Assembly (NCBI GenBank): GCA_031216915.1
Contig: CM062297.1
Coordinates: 538,678,971 to 538,742,970 of the forward strand
Source of the DNA: Pictodentalium vernedei
Lineage: Eukaryota > Mollusca > Scaphopoda > Dentaliida > Dentaliidae
Length of the DNA: 64,000 nt
Reading direction: 5' to 3'
The notes under the pieces were generated by a model. The model was not told the DNA's origin. It searched no databases and saw nothing but the letters and a program-made list of their open reading frames with translations. Of this stretch, positions 33,010 through 46,320 are shown piece by piece (position 1 is the first letter of the stretch; each line of letters opens with the position of its first letter). The position numbers and the translations under genes were made by a program.

Positions 33010-33642
33010 ATTTCTAACAACTCTCCCGAATGTACTCTTTCACACAGGCATGACAGGTGAATGGTTAAAATCGAAGTCAGGACTGGTTTGCTGTCAGGCA
33101 GGTAGGTAGACTGACAGGCGGCATTTCATAATATTCCAGCCATAATTGCTGAAAATCCATGTCTACTTCTCTGAAACCACGTGCATAGGGTTAAGTTAGA
33201 AATCAACAGCATCATGGCAATACTGCTTAGGAAATAGTGTCACCACACATTTATCTATTCCGTTGCAATTAAAAAATCAGTAACAAAAGGGTTAAAAGAC
33301 TGTTCTCTTTCCCACTGCCATGACTGGTGAATGGTTAAAATCGAAGTCAGGGCATGCTTGCTGTTAGGCAGGTAGGTAGGCATACAGACTGATAGACTGT
33401 ATTTTATATTATTCCAGCCATAACTGCTGGAAATCCATATCTACTTCTCTGTAACAGCGCATGCAGGGTTAAGTTAGAAATTAACAGCATTATAGCAATA
33501 TTGCGTTGCACACATTTATGAATTCTGGTACACTAAAAACCATAAAAGAGGGTTAATGGATATTTTTACAGACAGTACTCTCTATCAAATAGAAAAACAG
33601 CATCTGGAGAATGCTGGTCAGCTACTAATGATATACACATCA
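33010..33642. repeat. Module H, copy 8
   Basis: Similar to 16893-17853 but without the 602-bp duplication, and with one core fewer (CCACTGCCATGACTGGTGAATGG near 33312 fuses two core types). Confidence 0.87.
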
Positions 33643-34754
33643 ATCACAGTTTGACAGTAACTGATAACATGCTTGACCAAAATTCACTGGCATCAGCATA
33701 GTGAACAACTTTTATAAAGAATTTGAGGGTAGTCCAATTCAAGGCCCGAAAACTGTATGAAGAGTAAAACTTTGAATAAAACATATAACAGCAAAATTGT
33801 TCTAGGATGTACACTCTATCTTCTCATGGGAAAAACTTCGAGAAAATATTACTGCAGTGCTGAGAAATCGCACGTGAAAGTTGGCGAAAACAACAATTAT
33901 TCCGACAGTACCCTTATGGGAACTCCCAAATCTGGCAAGGGTTAAACTTTTAATAATAACATCTAAAACAAAAGTTGTCATACTTTGACTGCTGTGTGCA
34001 GCCATAGAAAACATTCAGCGCTCAATCAATTAGAAATGGAGTAAAGTGACACTTAAACTTACCAAATTCTAAAAAAATTGAGTTTTCTTGGACGGTACCT
34101 ACTTTTAAGCAACCAGAATGGGCATACGGTTAAACATTACAGCCAAACTTACAACAGCAAATATGCTCGGTAGGCAATTGTGAATATGGACATGCGAATC
34201 AACTTTCGATATTCCATTCCAAACTGGAAGAAAAATGAACTCAAAATGAGCGAATTTTAGGTAGACTTTTAGGGTACTCTGATTCAAGGCCCGAAAACTG
34301 GATGAAGTCTAAAACTTTGAATAAAACATATAACAGCAAAATTGTTCTCGGATGAATGCCCAATCTTTTCATTGGTCCCGATTTGAGACAATGTGGTTGC
34401 AGTGCTGAGAAAACGCATGTGAATGTTGGCAATTTTCGCTAAAAATGCATATTTGGGTGAGGTTTGCGGCAAAATAGAGTCAACGTGGGTAATACTGCCT
34501 ATGCAGACAGATGCAGGTTGACATGCTTCAAATATTACGACCGTTTCAGCCCAATCGCCCAGAGCATTTTTGAGAATTTGGGCAAAACGTGACTTTTTGA
34601 CTACATTTTTCATGGCTTTGGCAGAAAACGAAAAACTTCAGAAATGCCATGACCCAGGTGAGAAACTACGCCTGATGCTCTATCGATGTGCCAAATTTCA
34701 GCAAAATCGTACATGGCGTTTTCGCGAAATCCATCAGACAAGATTCATTGAAAT
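33643..34754. repeat. Module A, copy 8
   Basis: Private variants: TATTACTGCAGTGC, GACTGCTGTGTGCAGCC (palindrome lost), CATACGGTTAAAC and ATTACGACCG. It ends GAAATCCATCAGACAAGATTC before a poly-A with C interruptions. Confidence 0.9.
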
Positions 34755-34792
34755 AAAAAAAAAAAAACAAAAAAACAAAAAAAAAAAATAAA
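34755..34792. repeat. Poly-A tract with C interruptions, no hairpin
   Basis: 38 bases, A except C34768, C34776 and T34789, then directly CTAG. It is the only boundary tract with C interruptions. Confidence 0.95.
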
Positions 34793-35031
34793 CTAGATTT
34801 TTCGATTTCAAGAAATCGAGAGATTCACCTATTCCGCTTGTTTTTTAGGCAGCGGCGGAACAAGATTGCGTATAGTGCTGGTAGGTTTTTAGGCTATATT
34901 AAGTGCATAGCCGATAGAAAACTCCCCACAGTGTCTAACAATTCTTTCGGCAATACTCTTTCACATTGGCGTGAATGCTGTATGCTTAATGTCCAAGTTA
35001 GGGCTAAATAGCAAACCTGTTGAACAGATCG
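34793..35031. repeat. Module C, single unit
   Basis: Start of the second 2,890-type C-D-I-E round; the next C begins 2,891 bp later. Confidence 0.92.
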
Positions 35032-36349
35032 CGTATACTTAATAATGACAACATGTGCATGTGTGACACCATAGATTGTGGCGAACGTTTTCGCAGCAGC
35101 CATCCCAAACTTTCAGCGTTTGTACCTGAAGCTCGCCCGAACTCGGTCATATTATTAGAAAGTCCCGAAACCAAGCATGGGCCTCGAGGCAGCCGCCCCT
35201 CTCTCTCAACCCACACCCCGAACGTGCACATACCCTCTCCTGACATTCAACACGATAGAATTGGAAATTGGTGTCGCTCTCTATGTGAAAAGATGCGGTA
35301 ACTGTTTGTGAAGAAAGAGTGAAAAATTTATGGAAATCGGCCAAGAATTGGCCGAGATATAGCGTTTTAATGAGTTGAGGTAATTGTTTGAATTTGGTCC
35401 TGTTCTAGCCGGTGCGACCTGACGCTGGGTATATGTCTGGGGTTGTGGGAGTGCTCCCCCTCTGGGGTAGTTCCGCTTGAAATCGTGGATTCTCAGTTTC
35501 TGGCGGAGAGACGCTGGTGACTGAAAGATGCATTGTGTACACTGGCGCCAAATGGACCTCGCCAAGCTGGTAACAGTTAGATATTTGTCAGAAATGAAAA
35601 GTGGACAGTAATCGCGCATGGGTTAATGGCGAATAGGCGGTAATCTGGCTAATTTGACATTAAAATTGAACAGACAGCAGTGTCGCTCATACGCCCACTA
35701 CGTCCAGACCACTGGAGGCAGCTATACGAAATTTTCAGAAGTTGTTCTACTCTTCCTGCCCGACAGGTTAGTATATTTGTCGAGTGGCGTGACCGCGTGG
35801 GAACAATGTGGATCGCGTGGAAACCGAGGGGACGATTCGTCCCTTCTCTATTCCCAATGCAACGACGTTTCCATTCACTATTTACCTGTCACCCGTCGAG
35901 TTTGGCATTATTTCTGTCTATTTGATGAACTGTTCAGCTTTCAATATTCACACATTCACATGGGACTGAAAGTTTAGAGTTAAACTGCTTATTTCAGAGC
36001 GTACCGGCAGAAACTGACAACTCGACCCGGTGGCGAAAAAGCAGTCATCTGGCTAATTTGGCATTCAAACTGAACAGATACAATGTCGGATATACGCCAA
36101 TTATGTCCCGACCATACAAGGCAGCAACTTCAAATTCTCAGAATGTTTTCTCCTGTCCCTGCCCGACAGTTTAGTATCTTTGTCAAGTGCCAAGACTGCG
36201 TGGAAACACCGTGGATCAGATGGAAACCGAGGGGACGATTCGTCCCTACTTTCTTCCCAATTCAACGACTTTTCCATTCATTATTTACCTGTCACCGGCT
36301 GAGTTTGGCATTATATCTGTCTATTTGATGGACTTTTCAACCTTAACTA
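35032..36349. repeat. Module D-I, copy 5
   Basis: Colinear with 42185-43503 at an offset of about 7,153 bp. The first half-unit ends GAAAGTTTAGAG, creating an in-frame stop that shortens the recurrent 109-codon ORF to 107, in keeping with no coding constraint. Confidence 0.92.
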
Positions 36350-37683
36350 TTTGCGGCTTCGTGTTTCACCACCGAAAGGCCACTGCACGGTTACAAATAT
36401 ATTCAGGGACTGATTTTGCGAAAAAAACAATTATTCCGACTGTACCCACATGGGAACTCCTAAATCTGTAAGGGTTAAATTTTTAATAATAACGTATAAA
36501 ACAGAAGTTGTTGTGCTACGCTTGCTGCATGCAGGCATAGAAAACATTCAGCGCTCAATGAATTAGGAATGGAGTAAATTGTCACTTAAACCAGCGAAAT
36601 TCTGAAAAAAAATGAGAGTTTTTTTTCGACGGCACCTACCTTTATGCATCCGAGACAGGGACTGCGTTAAACTTTACAGCAACCTTATAACAGAAAATAT
36701 TCTTGGAATTGAACTGCGAATCCGAATTTCGAAAGCATTTTCGGATATTCTATTCCAAACTATCACTGCACGCTTGTTAATATTCAGTGATTTTATGAAA
36801 ATATCCATTATTCCGACCGTACCCATATGGGCAGTCTCGAATCTGCTTAAGGGTTAAACTTTTAGTAATGACATATAAAACAAAAGTTGTCACACTGTGA
36901 CTGCTGCATACAGCCATAGAAAACGTTCAGCGCTCAATCAATTAGGAATGGAGTAAATCGTCACTTAAACTTACCAAATTCTGAAAAATGAGAGTTTTTT
37001 GGACTGCACCTATCTTTATGCAAACAGAATGAGCATAGGGTTAAACTTTACAACAAAACTCACAACAGCAAATATGCTCGGTACGCAATTGTGAATACGA
37101 CCATCTAAATCATTTTTCAATATTCCATTCGAAAATGGCCGAAAGGCGACCTCCAAATGAACCAATTTTACGAAGAATTTTAGGGTACTCGAATTCTAGG
37201 CCCGAATACTGGGTGAAGGTTAAAACTTTGAATAAACCATGTAACAGGAAAATTGTTCCTGGATGAAGGCCCAATCCTCTCACGGGAACCGTTTCGACAA
37301 AATTCGGCTGCAGTGCTGAGAAATCTCATGTGAAAACTGGCCAATTTTGCCCGAAATGCACATTGCTCGTAATTTTGTGGCGAAAAGGGGTCAACATGAG
37401 AAATATCGCCTCTGTAGCCAGATTCAGTAAGTTATGCTACAAATATAACGAAAGTTTCAGCCAAATCATCCAGAGGGTTTTGGAGAATTGTGGCAAAACG
37501 TGTCATTTTCACTACATTTTCCACTGTTTTGGCAGAAAACGAAAAACTTCAGGAATGCCATGACCCAGGTGAGAAACTTCTGATGGACCTCTATACGTGT
37601 GCCAAATCTCAGTAAAATCGCGCAGGCCGTTTTCGCGAAACCCGTGAGACAAAAATCATCGAAATGGAAAAATAATCTCAATA
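36350..37683. repeat. Module E, copy 4 (full length)
   Basis: Differs from copy 1 by GTCAACATGAGAAATATCGC (ATG gained where copy 1 has GTCAACGCTAG) and ACAGAAGTTGTTGTGC. The GAAATGGAAAAATAATCTC end adjoins C with no poly-A. Confidence 0.9.
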
Positions 37684-37924
37684 CTAGATTTTTCGATTTC
37701 AAGAAATCGAGAGATTCACCTATTCCGCTTGTCTTTTTAGGCAGCGACGAAATAAGATTGCATATAGAGCTGGTAGTTTTTTAGGCTATATTAAGTGCAT
37801 AGCCGATAGAAAACTCCCTACAGTGTCTAACAATTCTTTCGGCAATACTCTTTCACATTGGCGTGAATGCTGTATGGTTAATGTCCAAGTTAGGGCTAAA
37901 ATAGCAAACCTGTTGAACAGATCG
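37684..37924. repeat. Module C, single unit
   Basis: It has GCTTGTCTTTTTAGGCAGCG and GGTAGTTTTTTAGG, a C subtype also at 41945 and 23894, and GGGCTAAAATAGC with an extra A. Confidence 0.92.
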
Positions 37925-39248
37925 TGTATATTTAATAATAACAACATGTGCGTATGTGGCATCGTAGATTGTGACGAATGTTTTCGTAGCAGCGATTCCA
38001 AACTTTCAGCGCTTGTTGTTTGTTCATGAAGTTCGCACAAAACTCAGTCATATTATTAGAAAGTCCCGAAACCAAGCATGGGCCCGTCGTGGAACTCCGC
38101 CCCCCCCCCCCCCCCCCCCCCACTGCACATACACTCTCCTGACAATCAAAAATGCAAAATTGATGTCGCTCTGCGAAACCATGCCGTAACTATTTAGGAA
38201 AAATGAGTGAAAATTTCATGGAAATCGGCCTAGAATTGGCTGAGATATAGCGTTATGATGAGTGGCGGTGACAGGTTTAATTTGGTACTGTTCTAACCGG
38301 TGCAACCTGACGCTGGGTGTATGTCTGGGGTTGTGGCACTGTTCCCTCTCTGAGGTAGTTCCACTTGAATCGTTTTGATTCACAGTCACTGGTGAAGAGA
38401 TGCTGGTGACAGAAAGATGCTTTGTGTACACCGGCGCCAAATGGACCCCGCTGAGCTGGTAACAGTTAGAAAATTGCCAAAAATGAAAAGTGGACAGAAA
38501 TCGCGCATGGGTTAATGGTGAAAATGCGGTAATTTGGCTAATTTGACATTAAAATTGACCAGACAGCAGTGTCGCTCATATGCCCACTGCGTCCAGGCCA
38601 GTGAAGGCAGATACACGAAATCTTCAGATGTTGTTCTACTATCCTTGCTTGATAGACTAGTATCTTTTGTCGAGTGGCGTGACCGCGTGGGAACAACGTG
38701 GATCGCGTGGAAACTATGGGGGCGATTCGTCCCTACTCTATTCCCAATGCAATGCCGTTTCCATTCACTATTTACCCACCACAAGTCGGTCGAGTTTGGC
38801 ATCATTTTCTGTCGATTTGATGAATTGTTCAGCTTTAAATATTCGCACATTCACATTCGACAGAAAGTGTGGAGTTAAACTGCTTATTTTAGGCCGTCCC
38901 GACAGAAACTGACAACTTGACACGGTGGCGAAAAAGCCGTCATCTGGCTAATTTAACATTCAAATTGAACAGATACATTGTTGGATATACGCCAATTATG
39001 TCCCGACCGTGCAATACAGCAACTTCAAATTCTCAGAGTGTGTTCTACTCTCCCTGGCCGACAGCTTAGTATCTTTGCCGAGTGCCGAGACCGCGTGGAA
39101 ACACCGCGGATCAGGTGGAAACCGAGTGCATGATTCGTCCCTACTTTTATTCTCAATTCAACGGCTTTTTTCCTTTCATTATTTACCTGTCACCGACTGA
39201 GTTTGGCATTATATCTGTTTATTTGATGAACTTTTCAACCTTAACTAT
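37925..39248. repeat. Module D-IV, copy 2
   Basis: Colinear with copy 1 about 9.3 kb upstream. The homopolymer is 22 C (38100-38121) with no CA repeat, where copy 1 has 16 C plus CA repeats. An extra TT/CC shift at 39171-39175 breaks the frame kept in copy 1. Confidence 0.9.
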
Positions 39249-39380
39249 TTGCGGCTTCATGTTGCACCACCGAAAGGCCAATGGACGGTTACAGTGTTGA
39301 GAAATCACCTTTGAAAGTTGGCGAATGCAACAATTATTCCGACTGTACCGTTATGGGATCTCTCAAATCTGCAAGGGTTA
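39249..39380. repeat. Module E' stub, copy 2
   Basis: Same composition as the stub at 29941, ending GGTTAACCTCAGGGTTAAATTC, which preserves a full GGGTTAA that the first stub has partly lost. Confidence 0.83.
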
Positions 39381-40676
39381 ACCTCAGGGTTAAATTCTGT
39401 TGGAACTAAAATCAGTAAAAGAGAGTCAGCAGACTGTGCTCTTTCACACTGGCATGAATGTAGGTTAATGTCAAAGTCAGGGCAGGCAGGCAGGCTGGCG
39501 GGTATACAGGCTTTTTTCGGGAAGGCAGGCAAGTAGTTTTAACAACTCTTTCAACTGAACTCTCACAGAGACATGCCAGGTGAACGGTTAAACTCGAAGT
39601 CAGGGCATGCTTGCTGTCAGGCAGGTAGGTAGGCAGACAGACTGATAAACTGCATTTTCATATTATTCCAGCCATAATTGCTGGAAAATCCATATCTACT
39701 TCTCTGAAACCACAAGTACAGGGTTAAGTTAGAAATCAACAGCATAACAGCAATATTGCTTAGGAAATAGTGCGAGCACACATTTATCAATTCTGTTGCA
39801 ATAAAAATCAGTAAAAGAGGGTTAACCTACTGTTCTCTTTCACACTGGTATGAATGTTGTATGGTTGATGTCGAAGCCAGGGCAGGCAGGTAGGCTGGCG
39901 GGCGGTTTAGCAGGCTTTTTCGGGCTGGCACACAGGCAAGCAGACAGGCAGGCATTTCTAGCAACTCTTCCGACTGTACTCTTTCACACAGGCATGACAG
40001 GTGAATGGTTAAAATCGAAGTCAGGACAGGCCTGCTGTCAAGGCAGATAGACCGACAGACTGCATTTCATAATATTCCAGCCATAATTGCTGAAAATCCA
40101 TATCTACTTCTCTGAAACCATGTGCACGGGGTTAAGTTAGAGTTAGAAATCAACAGCATCATAGCAATACTGCTTAGGAAATAGTGTCACCACACATTTA
40201 TCTATTCAGTTGCAATTAAAAAATCAGTAACAAAAGGGTTAACGGAGGGTTCTCTTTCACACTGGCATGACTGTTGTATGGTTAATGTTGAAGTCAGGGC
40301 AGGTGGGCATTTCTGACAACTCTTCCAACTCTACTCTTTCACACAGAAATGACTCGTGAATGGTTAAAATCGAATTCAGGGCGTGCTTGCTGTCTAGCAG
40401 GTAGGTTGGCATACACACTGGCAGACCGTATTTCATATTATTCCAGCCACATTTGCTGGAAATCCATATCTAATTCTCTGTAACCACGCATGCAGGGTTA
40501 AGTTAGAAATCAACAGCATTATAGCAATATTGGTTTGTTGGAATAAAAACCAGTAAAAGAGGGTTAATGAGTGTTTTGAAAAGTGCATTTTTTCTCTATT
40601 AAATAAGAAAAACAGCATCTGGAGAATGCTGGTCAGTTAAAATCATCTTACACAAATAAACACCTGTTGTCTATCA
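39381..40676. repeat. Module H, copy 9 (long form)
   Basis: Follows copy 7 module by module. Loss of about 8 bp near 39462 (GAATGTAGGTTAATG for GAATGTAGCATGGTTAATG-type) is the main structural difference. Confidence 0.88.
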
Positions 40677-41782
40677 ATCATATTTGACACTTACTGATAA
40701 CAACGCTTGAGAAATATTATACCAGCAAAGTGAACAACTTTTAAAACGAATTTGTGGGTACTCCAATTCAAGGCCCGAAAACTGGGTGAAGAGTAAAACT
40801 TTGAATAAAACATATAACAGCAATATTGTTCTAGGATGTACGCCCTATCTTCTCATGAAAAAAACTTTGAGAAAATATGTCTCGAGTGTTGAGAAATTGC
40901 ATGTGAAAGTTGGCGAAACAGCAATTATTCCGACAGTACCCTTATGGGAGCTCCCAAATCTGCCAAGGGTTAAACTTTTTATAATAACATATAGAACAAA
41001 AGTTATTGTACTTTGACAGCTGCATGCAGCCATAGAAAACATTCAGCACTCAATCAATTAGCTATGGAGTAAATTGACACTTAAAGTTACCAAATTCTAA
41101 AAAATTGAAGTTTTCTTGGACGGTACCTACTTTTAGGCAACCAGAATGGGCATAGGGTTGAACTTTACAACCAAACTTACAACAGAAAATATGATTGGTA
41201 GGCAATTGTGAATGCGGACATGTAAATTATTTTTCAATATTCCATTCCAAAGTGGAAGAAAACTGAACTCAAAATGAGCGAATTTTAGGTAGACTTTTAG
41301 GGTGCTCTGATTCAAGGCCCGAAAACTGGGTGAAAGCTAAAACTATGAATAAAACATATAACAGCAAAATTGTTCTCGGATGAATGCCCGATCTTCTCAC
41401 TGGACGTGATTTGAGAAAATGTGATTGCAGTGCTGAGAAATCGCAAGTGAATGTTGGCATTTTTCGCCAAAAATGCATTTTCGGGTGACGTTTGTGGCAA
41501 AACAGGGTCAACGTGGGTAATACTGCCTATGCAGAGAGATGCAAGTGCACATGCTTCAAATACTAGGAACGTTTCGGCCCAATCGCCCAGAGCATTTTTG
41601 AGAATTGGGGCAAAACGTGACATTTTGGCTACATTTTGTACGATTTTGGCAGAAAACGAAAAACTTCAGAAATGCCATGACCCAGGTGAGAAACGTCGCA
41701 TGGTGCTCTACAAGTGTGCTGAATTTCAGCAAAATCGTACAGACCGTTTTCGCGTAATCCGTCAGACAAGAATCGGTGAAAG
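40677..41782. repeat. Module A, copy 9 (mosaic)
   Basis: Matches copy 3 at offset 28,166, then 28,165 after a 1-bp loss near 40918 (GGCGAAACAGC). Like copy 7 it switches to the GCATGGTGCTCTACAAGTG end type near 41665-41700. Confidence 0.9.
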
Positions 41783-41832
41783 AAAAAAAAAAAAAATAAA
41801 AAAAATAAAAAAAAAAAAAAAAAAAAGAAAAA
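41783..41832. repeat. Poly-A tract at double-hairpin boundary
   Basis: 50 bases, A with two T and one G, followed by TAGCAATAACAATACATT. A second, shorter A-rich stretch at about 41877-41905 follows the first hairpin. Confidence 0.96.
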
Positions 41833-41847
41833 TAGCAATAACAATAC

Positions 41848-41985
41848 ATTCACCTATTAGAAATAGGTGAATCTAATAATAAAAAAAAAAGGGAAAAATA
41901 AGAATAACAGAGAGATTCACCTATTAGGAAATAGGTGAATCTAACTAGATTTTTCGATTTCAAGAAATCGAGAGATTCACCTATT
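41848..41985. other. Duplicated hairpin cassette plus third arm
   Basis: First hairpin: arms 41848-41858 and 41862-41874, a perfect 11-bp stem (ATTCACCTATT). Second hairpin: arms 41913-41925 (AGATTCACCTATT) and 41930-41942, a perfect 13-bp stem with a 4-nt loop AGGA. Arm 3 of module C is at 41973-41985. The second hairpin's left flank AGAG matches the arm-3 context, suggesting it was copied from module C. Confidence 0.9.
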
Positions 41986-42184
41986 CCGCTTGTCTTTTTA
42001 CGCAGCGGCGAAATAAGATTGCATATAGAGCTGGTAGTTTTTTAGGCTATATTAAGTGCATAGCCGATAGAAAACTCCCTACAGTGTCTAACAATTCTTT
42101 CCGCAGTACTCTTTCACATTGGCGTGAATGCTGTATGGTTAATCTCCAAGTTAGGGCTAAATAGCAAACCTGTTGAACAGATCG
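41945..42184. repeat. Module C, single unit
   Basis: Starts the third 2,890-type C-D-I-E round; the next C is exactly 2,890 bp downstream. It has TTTTTACGCAGCG in place of TTTTTAGGCAGCG. Confidence 0.92.
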
Positions 42185-43503
42185 CGTATACTTAATAATA
42201 ACAACATGTGCATATGTGACACCATAGATTGTGGCGAACGTTTTCGTAGCAGCCATCCCAAACTTTCAGCGTTTGTACCTGAAGCTCGCCCGAACTCGGT
42301 CATATTATTAGAAAGTCCCGAAACCAAGCATGGGCCTCGAGGCAGCCGCCCCTCTCTCTCAACCCACACCCCGAACATGCACATACCCTCTCCTGATATT
42401 CAACATGATAGAATGGGAAATTGGTGTCGCTCTCTGTGTGAAAAGATGCGGTAACTATTTGTGAAGAATGAGTGAAAAATTTATGGAAATCGGCCAAGAA
42501 TTGGCCGAGATATAGCGTTTTAATGAGTGGAGGTAATTGTTTGAATTTGGTCCTGTTCTAGCCGGTGCGACCTGACGCTGGGTATATGTCTGGGGTTGTG
42601 GCACTGCTCCCCCTCTGGGGTAGTTCCGCTTGAAATCGTGGATTCTCAGTTACTGGTGGAGAAATGATGGTGACTGAAAGATGCATTGTGTACACTGGCG
42701 CCAAATGGACCTCGCCAAGCTGGTAACAGTTAGATATTTGTCAGAAATGAAAAGTGGACAGTAATCGCGCATGGGTTAATGGCGAATAGGCGGTAATCTG
42801 GCTAATTTGACATTAAAATTGAACAGACAGCAGTGTCGCTCATACGCCCACTACGTCCAGACCACTGGAGGCAGCTACACGAAATTTTCAGAAGTTGTTC
42901 TACTCTTCCTGCCCGACAGGTTAGTATATTTGTCGAGTGGCGTGACCGCGTGGGAACAATGTGGATCGCGTGGAAACCGAGGGGACGATTCGTCCCTTCT
43001 CTATTCCCAATGCAACGACGTTTCCATTCACTATTTACCTGTCACCCGTCGAGTTTGGCATTATTTCTGTCTATTTGATGAACTGTTCAGCTTTCAATAT
43101 TCACACATTCACGTGGGACTGAAAGTTTGGAGTTAAACTGCTTATTTCAGAGCGTACCGGCAGAAACTGACAACTCGACCCGGTGGCGAAAAATCCGTCG
43201 TCTGGCTAATTTGACATTCAAACTGAACAGATACAATGTCGGATAAACGCTAATTATGTCCCGACCATACAAGGCAGCAACTTCAAATTCTCAGAATGTT
43301 TTCTCCTGTCCCTGCCCGACAGTTTAGTATCTTTGTCAAGTGCCAAGACCGCGTGGAAACACCGTGGGTCAGATGGAAACCGAGGGGACGATTCGTCCCT
43401 ACTTTCTTCTCAATTTCAACGACTTTTCTATTCATTATTTACCTGTCACCGGCTGAGTTTGGCATTATATCTGTCTATTTGATGAACTTTTCAACCTTAA
43501 CTA
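42185..43503. repeat. Module D-I, copy 6
   Basis: CAGTTACTGGTGGAGAAATGATGG near 42649 differs from all other D-I copies. The second half-unit has GGATAAACGC, adding a stop that interrupts the 81-codon ORF seen in other copies. Confidence 0.92.
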
Positions 43504-44834
43504 TTTGCGGCTTCGTGTTTCACCACCGAAAGGCCACTGCACGGTTACAAGTATATTCAGGGAGTGATTTTGCGAAAATAACAATTATTCCGACTGTACC
43601 CACATGGAAACTCCTACATCTGTAAGGGTTAAATTTTTAATAATAACGTATAAAACAGACGTTGTCGTGCTATGCTTGCTGCATGCAGGCATGGAAAACA
43701 TTCAGTGCTCAATGAATTAGGAATGGAGTAAATTGCCACTTAAACCAGCGAAATTCTGAAAAAAATTAGAGTTTTTTTCGACGGCACCTACCTTTAGCAT
43801 CCGAGACAGGGACTGCGTTAAACTTTACAGCAACTTTATAACAGGAGATATTCTTGGAATTGAACTGTGAATCCGAATTTCGAAAGCGTTTTCGGATATT
43901 CTATTCCAAACTATCACTGCACGCTTGTTAATATTCAGTGATTTTATGAAAATATCCATTATTCCGACCGTACCCATATGGGCAGTCTCGAATCTGCTTA
44001 AGGGTTAAAATTTTAGTAATGACATATAAAACAAAAGTTGTCACACTATGACTGCTGCATACAGCCATAGAAAACGTTCAGCGCTCAATCAATTAGGAAT
44101 GGAGTAAATCGTCACTTAAACTTACCAAATTCTGAAAAATGAGAGTTTTTTGGACTGCACCTATCTTTATGCAAACAGAATGAGCATAGGGTTAAACTTT
44201 ACAACAAAACTTACAACAGCAAATATGCTCGGTACGCAATTGTGAATACGACCATCTAAATCATTTTTCAATATTCCATTCGAAAATGGCCGAAAGGCGA
44301 CCTCCAAATGAACCAATTTTACGAAGAATTTTAGGGTACTCGAATTCTAGGCCCGAATACTGGGTGAAGGTTAAAACTTTGAATAAACCATGTAACAGGA
44401 AAATTGTTCCTGGATGAAGGCCCAATCCTCTCACGGGAACCGTTTCGACAAAATTCGGCTGCAGTGCTGAGAAATCTCATGTGAAAACTGGCCAATTTTG
44501 CCCGAAATGCACATTGCTCGTAATTTTGTGGCGAAAAGGGGTCAACATGAGAAATATCGCCTCTGTAGCCAGATTCAGTAAGTTATGCTACAAATATAAC
44601 GAAAGTTTCAGCCAAATCATCCAGAGGGTTTTGGAGAATTGTGGCAAAACGTGTCATTTTCACTACATTTTCCACTGTTTTGGCAGAAAACGAAAAACTT
44701 CAGGAATGCCATGACCCAGGTGAGAAACTTCAGATGGAACTCTATACGTGTGCCAAATCTCAGTAAAATCGCACAGGCCGTTTTCGCGAAACCCGTGAGA
44801 CAAAAATCATCGAAATGGAAAAATAATCTCAATA
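43504..44834. repeat. Module E, copy 5 (full length)
   Basis: Near-identical to copy 4 over its second half at an offset of 7,151 bp. Private changes include ACAGACGTTGTCG and ACAGGAGATATTC (the latter shared with copy 6). Confidence 0.9.
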
Positions 44835-45052
44835 CTAGATTTTTCGATTTCAAGAAATCGAGAGATTCACCTATTCCGCTTGTTATTTTAAGCAGCGGCG
44901 AAATAAGATTGCATATAGAGCTGGTAGGTTTTTAGGCTATATTAAGTGCATAGCCGATAGAAAACTCCCTACAGTGTCTAACAATTCTTTCGACAACACT
45001 CTTTCACATTGGCGTGAATGCTGTATGGTTAATGACCAAGTTGGGGGTAAAT
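44835..45052. repeat. Module C, 3' truncated unit
   Basis: TTGTTATTTTAAGCAGCG and CGACAACACTC are private. It ends GGGGGTAAATAA and joins D-I at CAGCGATTCC; AGCA/CAGC letters at the joint are common to C (AATAGCA) and D (GTAGCAGC). Confidence 0.9.
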
Positions 45053-46320
45053 AACAGCGATTCCAAACCTTCAGCGTTTGTTCTTGAAGCTCGCCCGAAC
45101 TCAGTCATATTATTAGAAAGTTCTGAAACCAAGCATGGGCCACTAGGCAGCCGCCCCTCTCTCTCAACCCACCCCACGAACATGCACATACGCTTTCCTG
45201 ACATTCAACATGATAGAATTGGAAATTGGTGTCGCTCTCTGTGTGAAAAGATGCGGTAACTATTTGTGAAGAATGAGTGAAAAATTTATGGAAATCGGCC
45301 AAGAATTGGCCGAGATATAGCGTTTTAATGAGTGGAGGTAATTGTTTGAATTTGGTCCTGTTTTAGCCGGTGCGACCTGACGCTGGGCATATGTCTGGGG
45401 TTGTGGCACTGCCCCCCCCCCCCCTCCCCTCTGGGGTAGTTCCGTTTGAAACCGTGGATTCTCAGTTTCTGGTGGAGAGATGCTGGCGACTGAAAGATGC
45501 ATTGTGTACACTTTCGCCAAATGGACCTCACCAAGCTGGTAACAGTTAGATATTTGTCAGAAATGAAAAGTGGACAGTAATCGCGCATGGGTTAATGGCG
45601 AATAGGCGGTAATTTGGCTAATTTTACATTAAAATTGAACAGACAGCAGTGTCGTCCATACGCCCACTACGTCCAGACCACTGAAGGCAGCTACATGAAA
45701 TTTTCAGAAGTTGTTCTACTCTTCCGGCCTGACAGGTTAGTATCTTTGTTGAGTGGCGTGACCGCGTGGGAACAATGTGGATCGCGTGGAAACCGAGAGG
45801 GACGATTCGTCCCTACTCTATTCCCAATGCAATGACGTTTCCATTCACTATTTACCTGTCACCCGTCGAGTTTGGCATTATTTCTGTCTATTTGATGAAC
45901 TGTTCAGCTTTCAATATTCACACATTCACATGGGACTGAAAGTTTGGAGTTAAACTGCTTATTTCAAAGCGTACCGGTAAAAACTGACAACTCGACCCGG
46001 TGGCGAAAAAGTCGTCATCTGGCTAATTTGACATTCAAACTGAACAGATACACTGTCGGATATACGCTAATTATGTCCCGACCATACAAGGCAGCAACTT
46101 CAAATTCTCAGAATGTTTTCTCGTGTCCCTGCCCGACAGTTTAGTATCTTTGTCAAGTGCCAAGACCGCGTGGAAACACCGTGGATCAGATGGAAACCGA
46201 GGGGACGATTCGTCCCTACTTTCTTCTCAATCCAACGACTTTTCTATTCATTATTTACCTGTCACCGGCTGAGTTTGGCATTATATCTGTCTATTTGATG
46301 AACTTTTTAACCTTAACTAT
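45053..46320. repeat. Module D-I, copy 7 (5' truncated)
   Basis: Lacks about the first 65 bp of D. It carries a C tract at 45412-45424 extended with CTCCCC, and D-II-like marks (GTTTGAAACCGTGG) in an otherwise D-I background, so it may be a recombinant. Confidence 0.89.
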
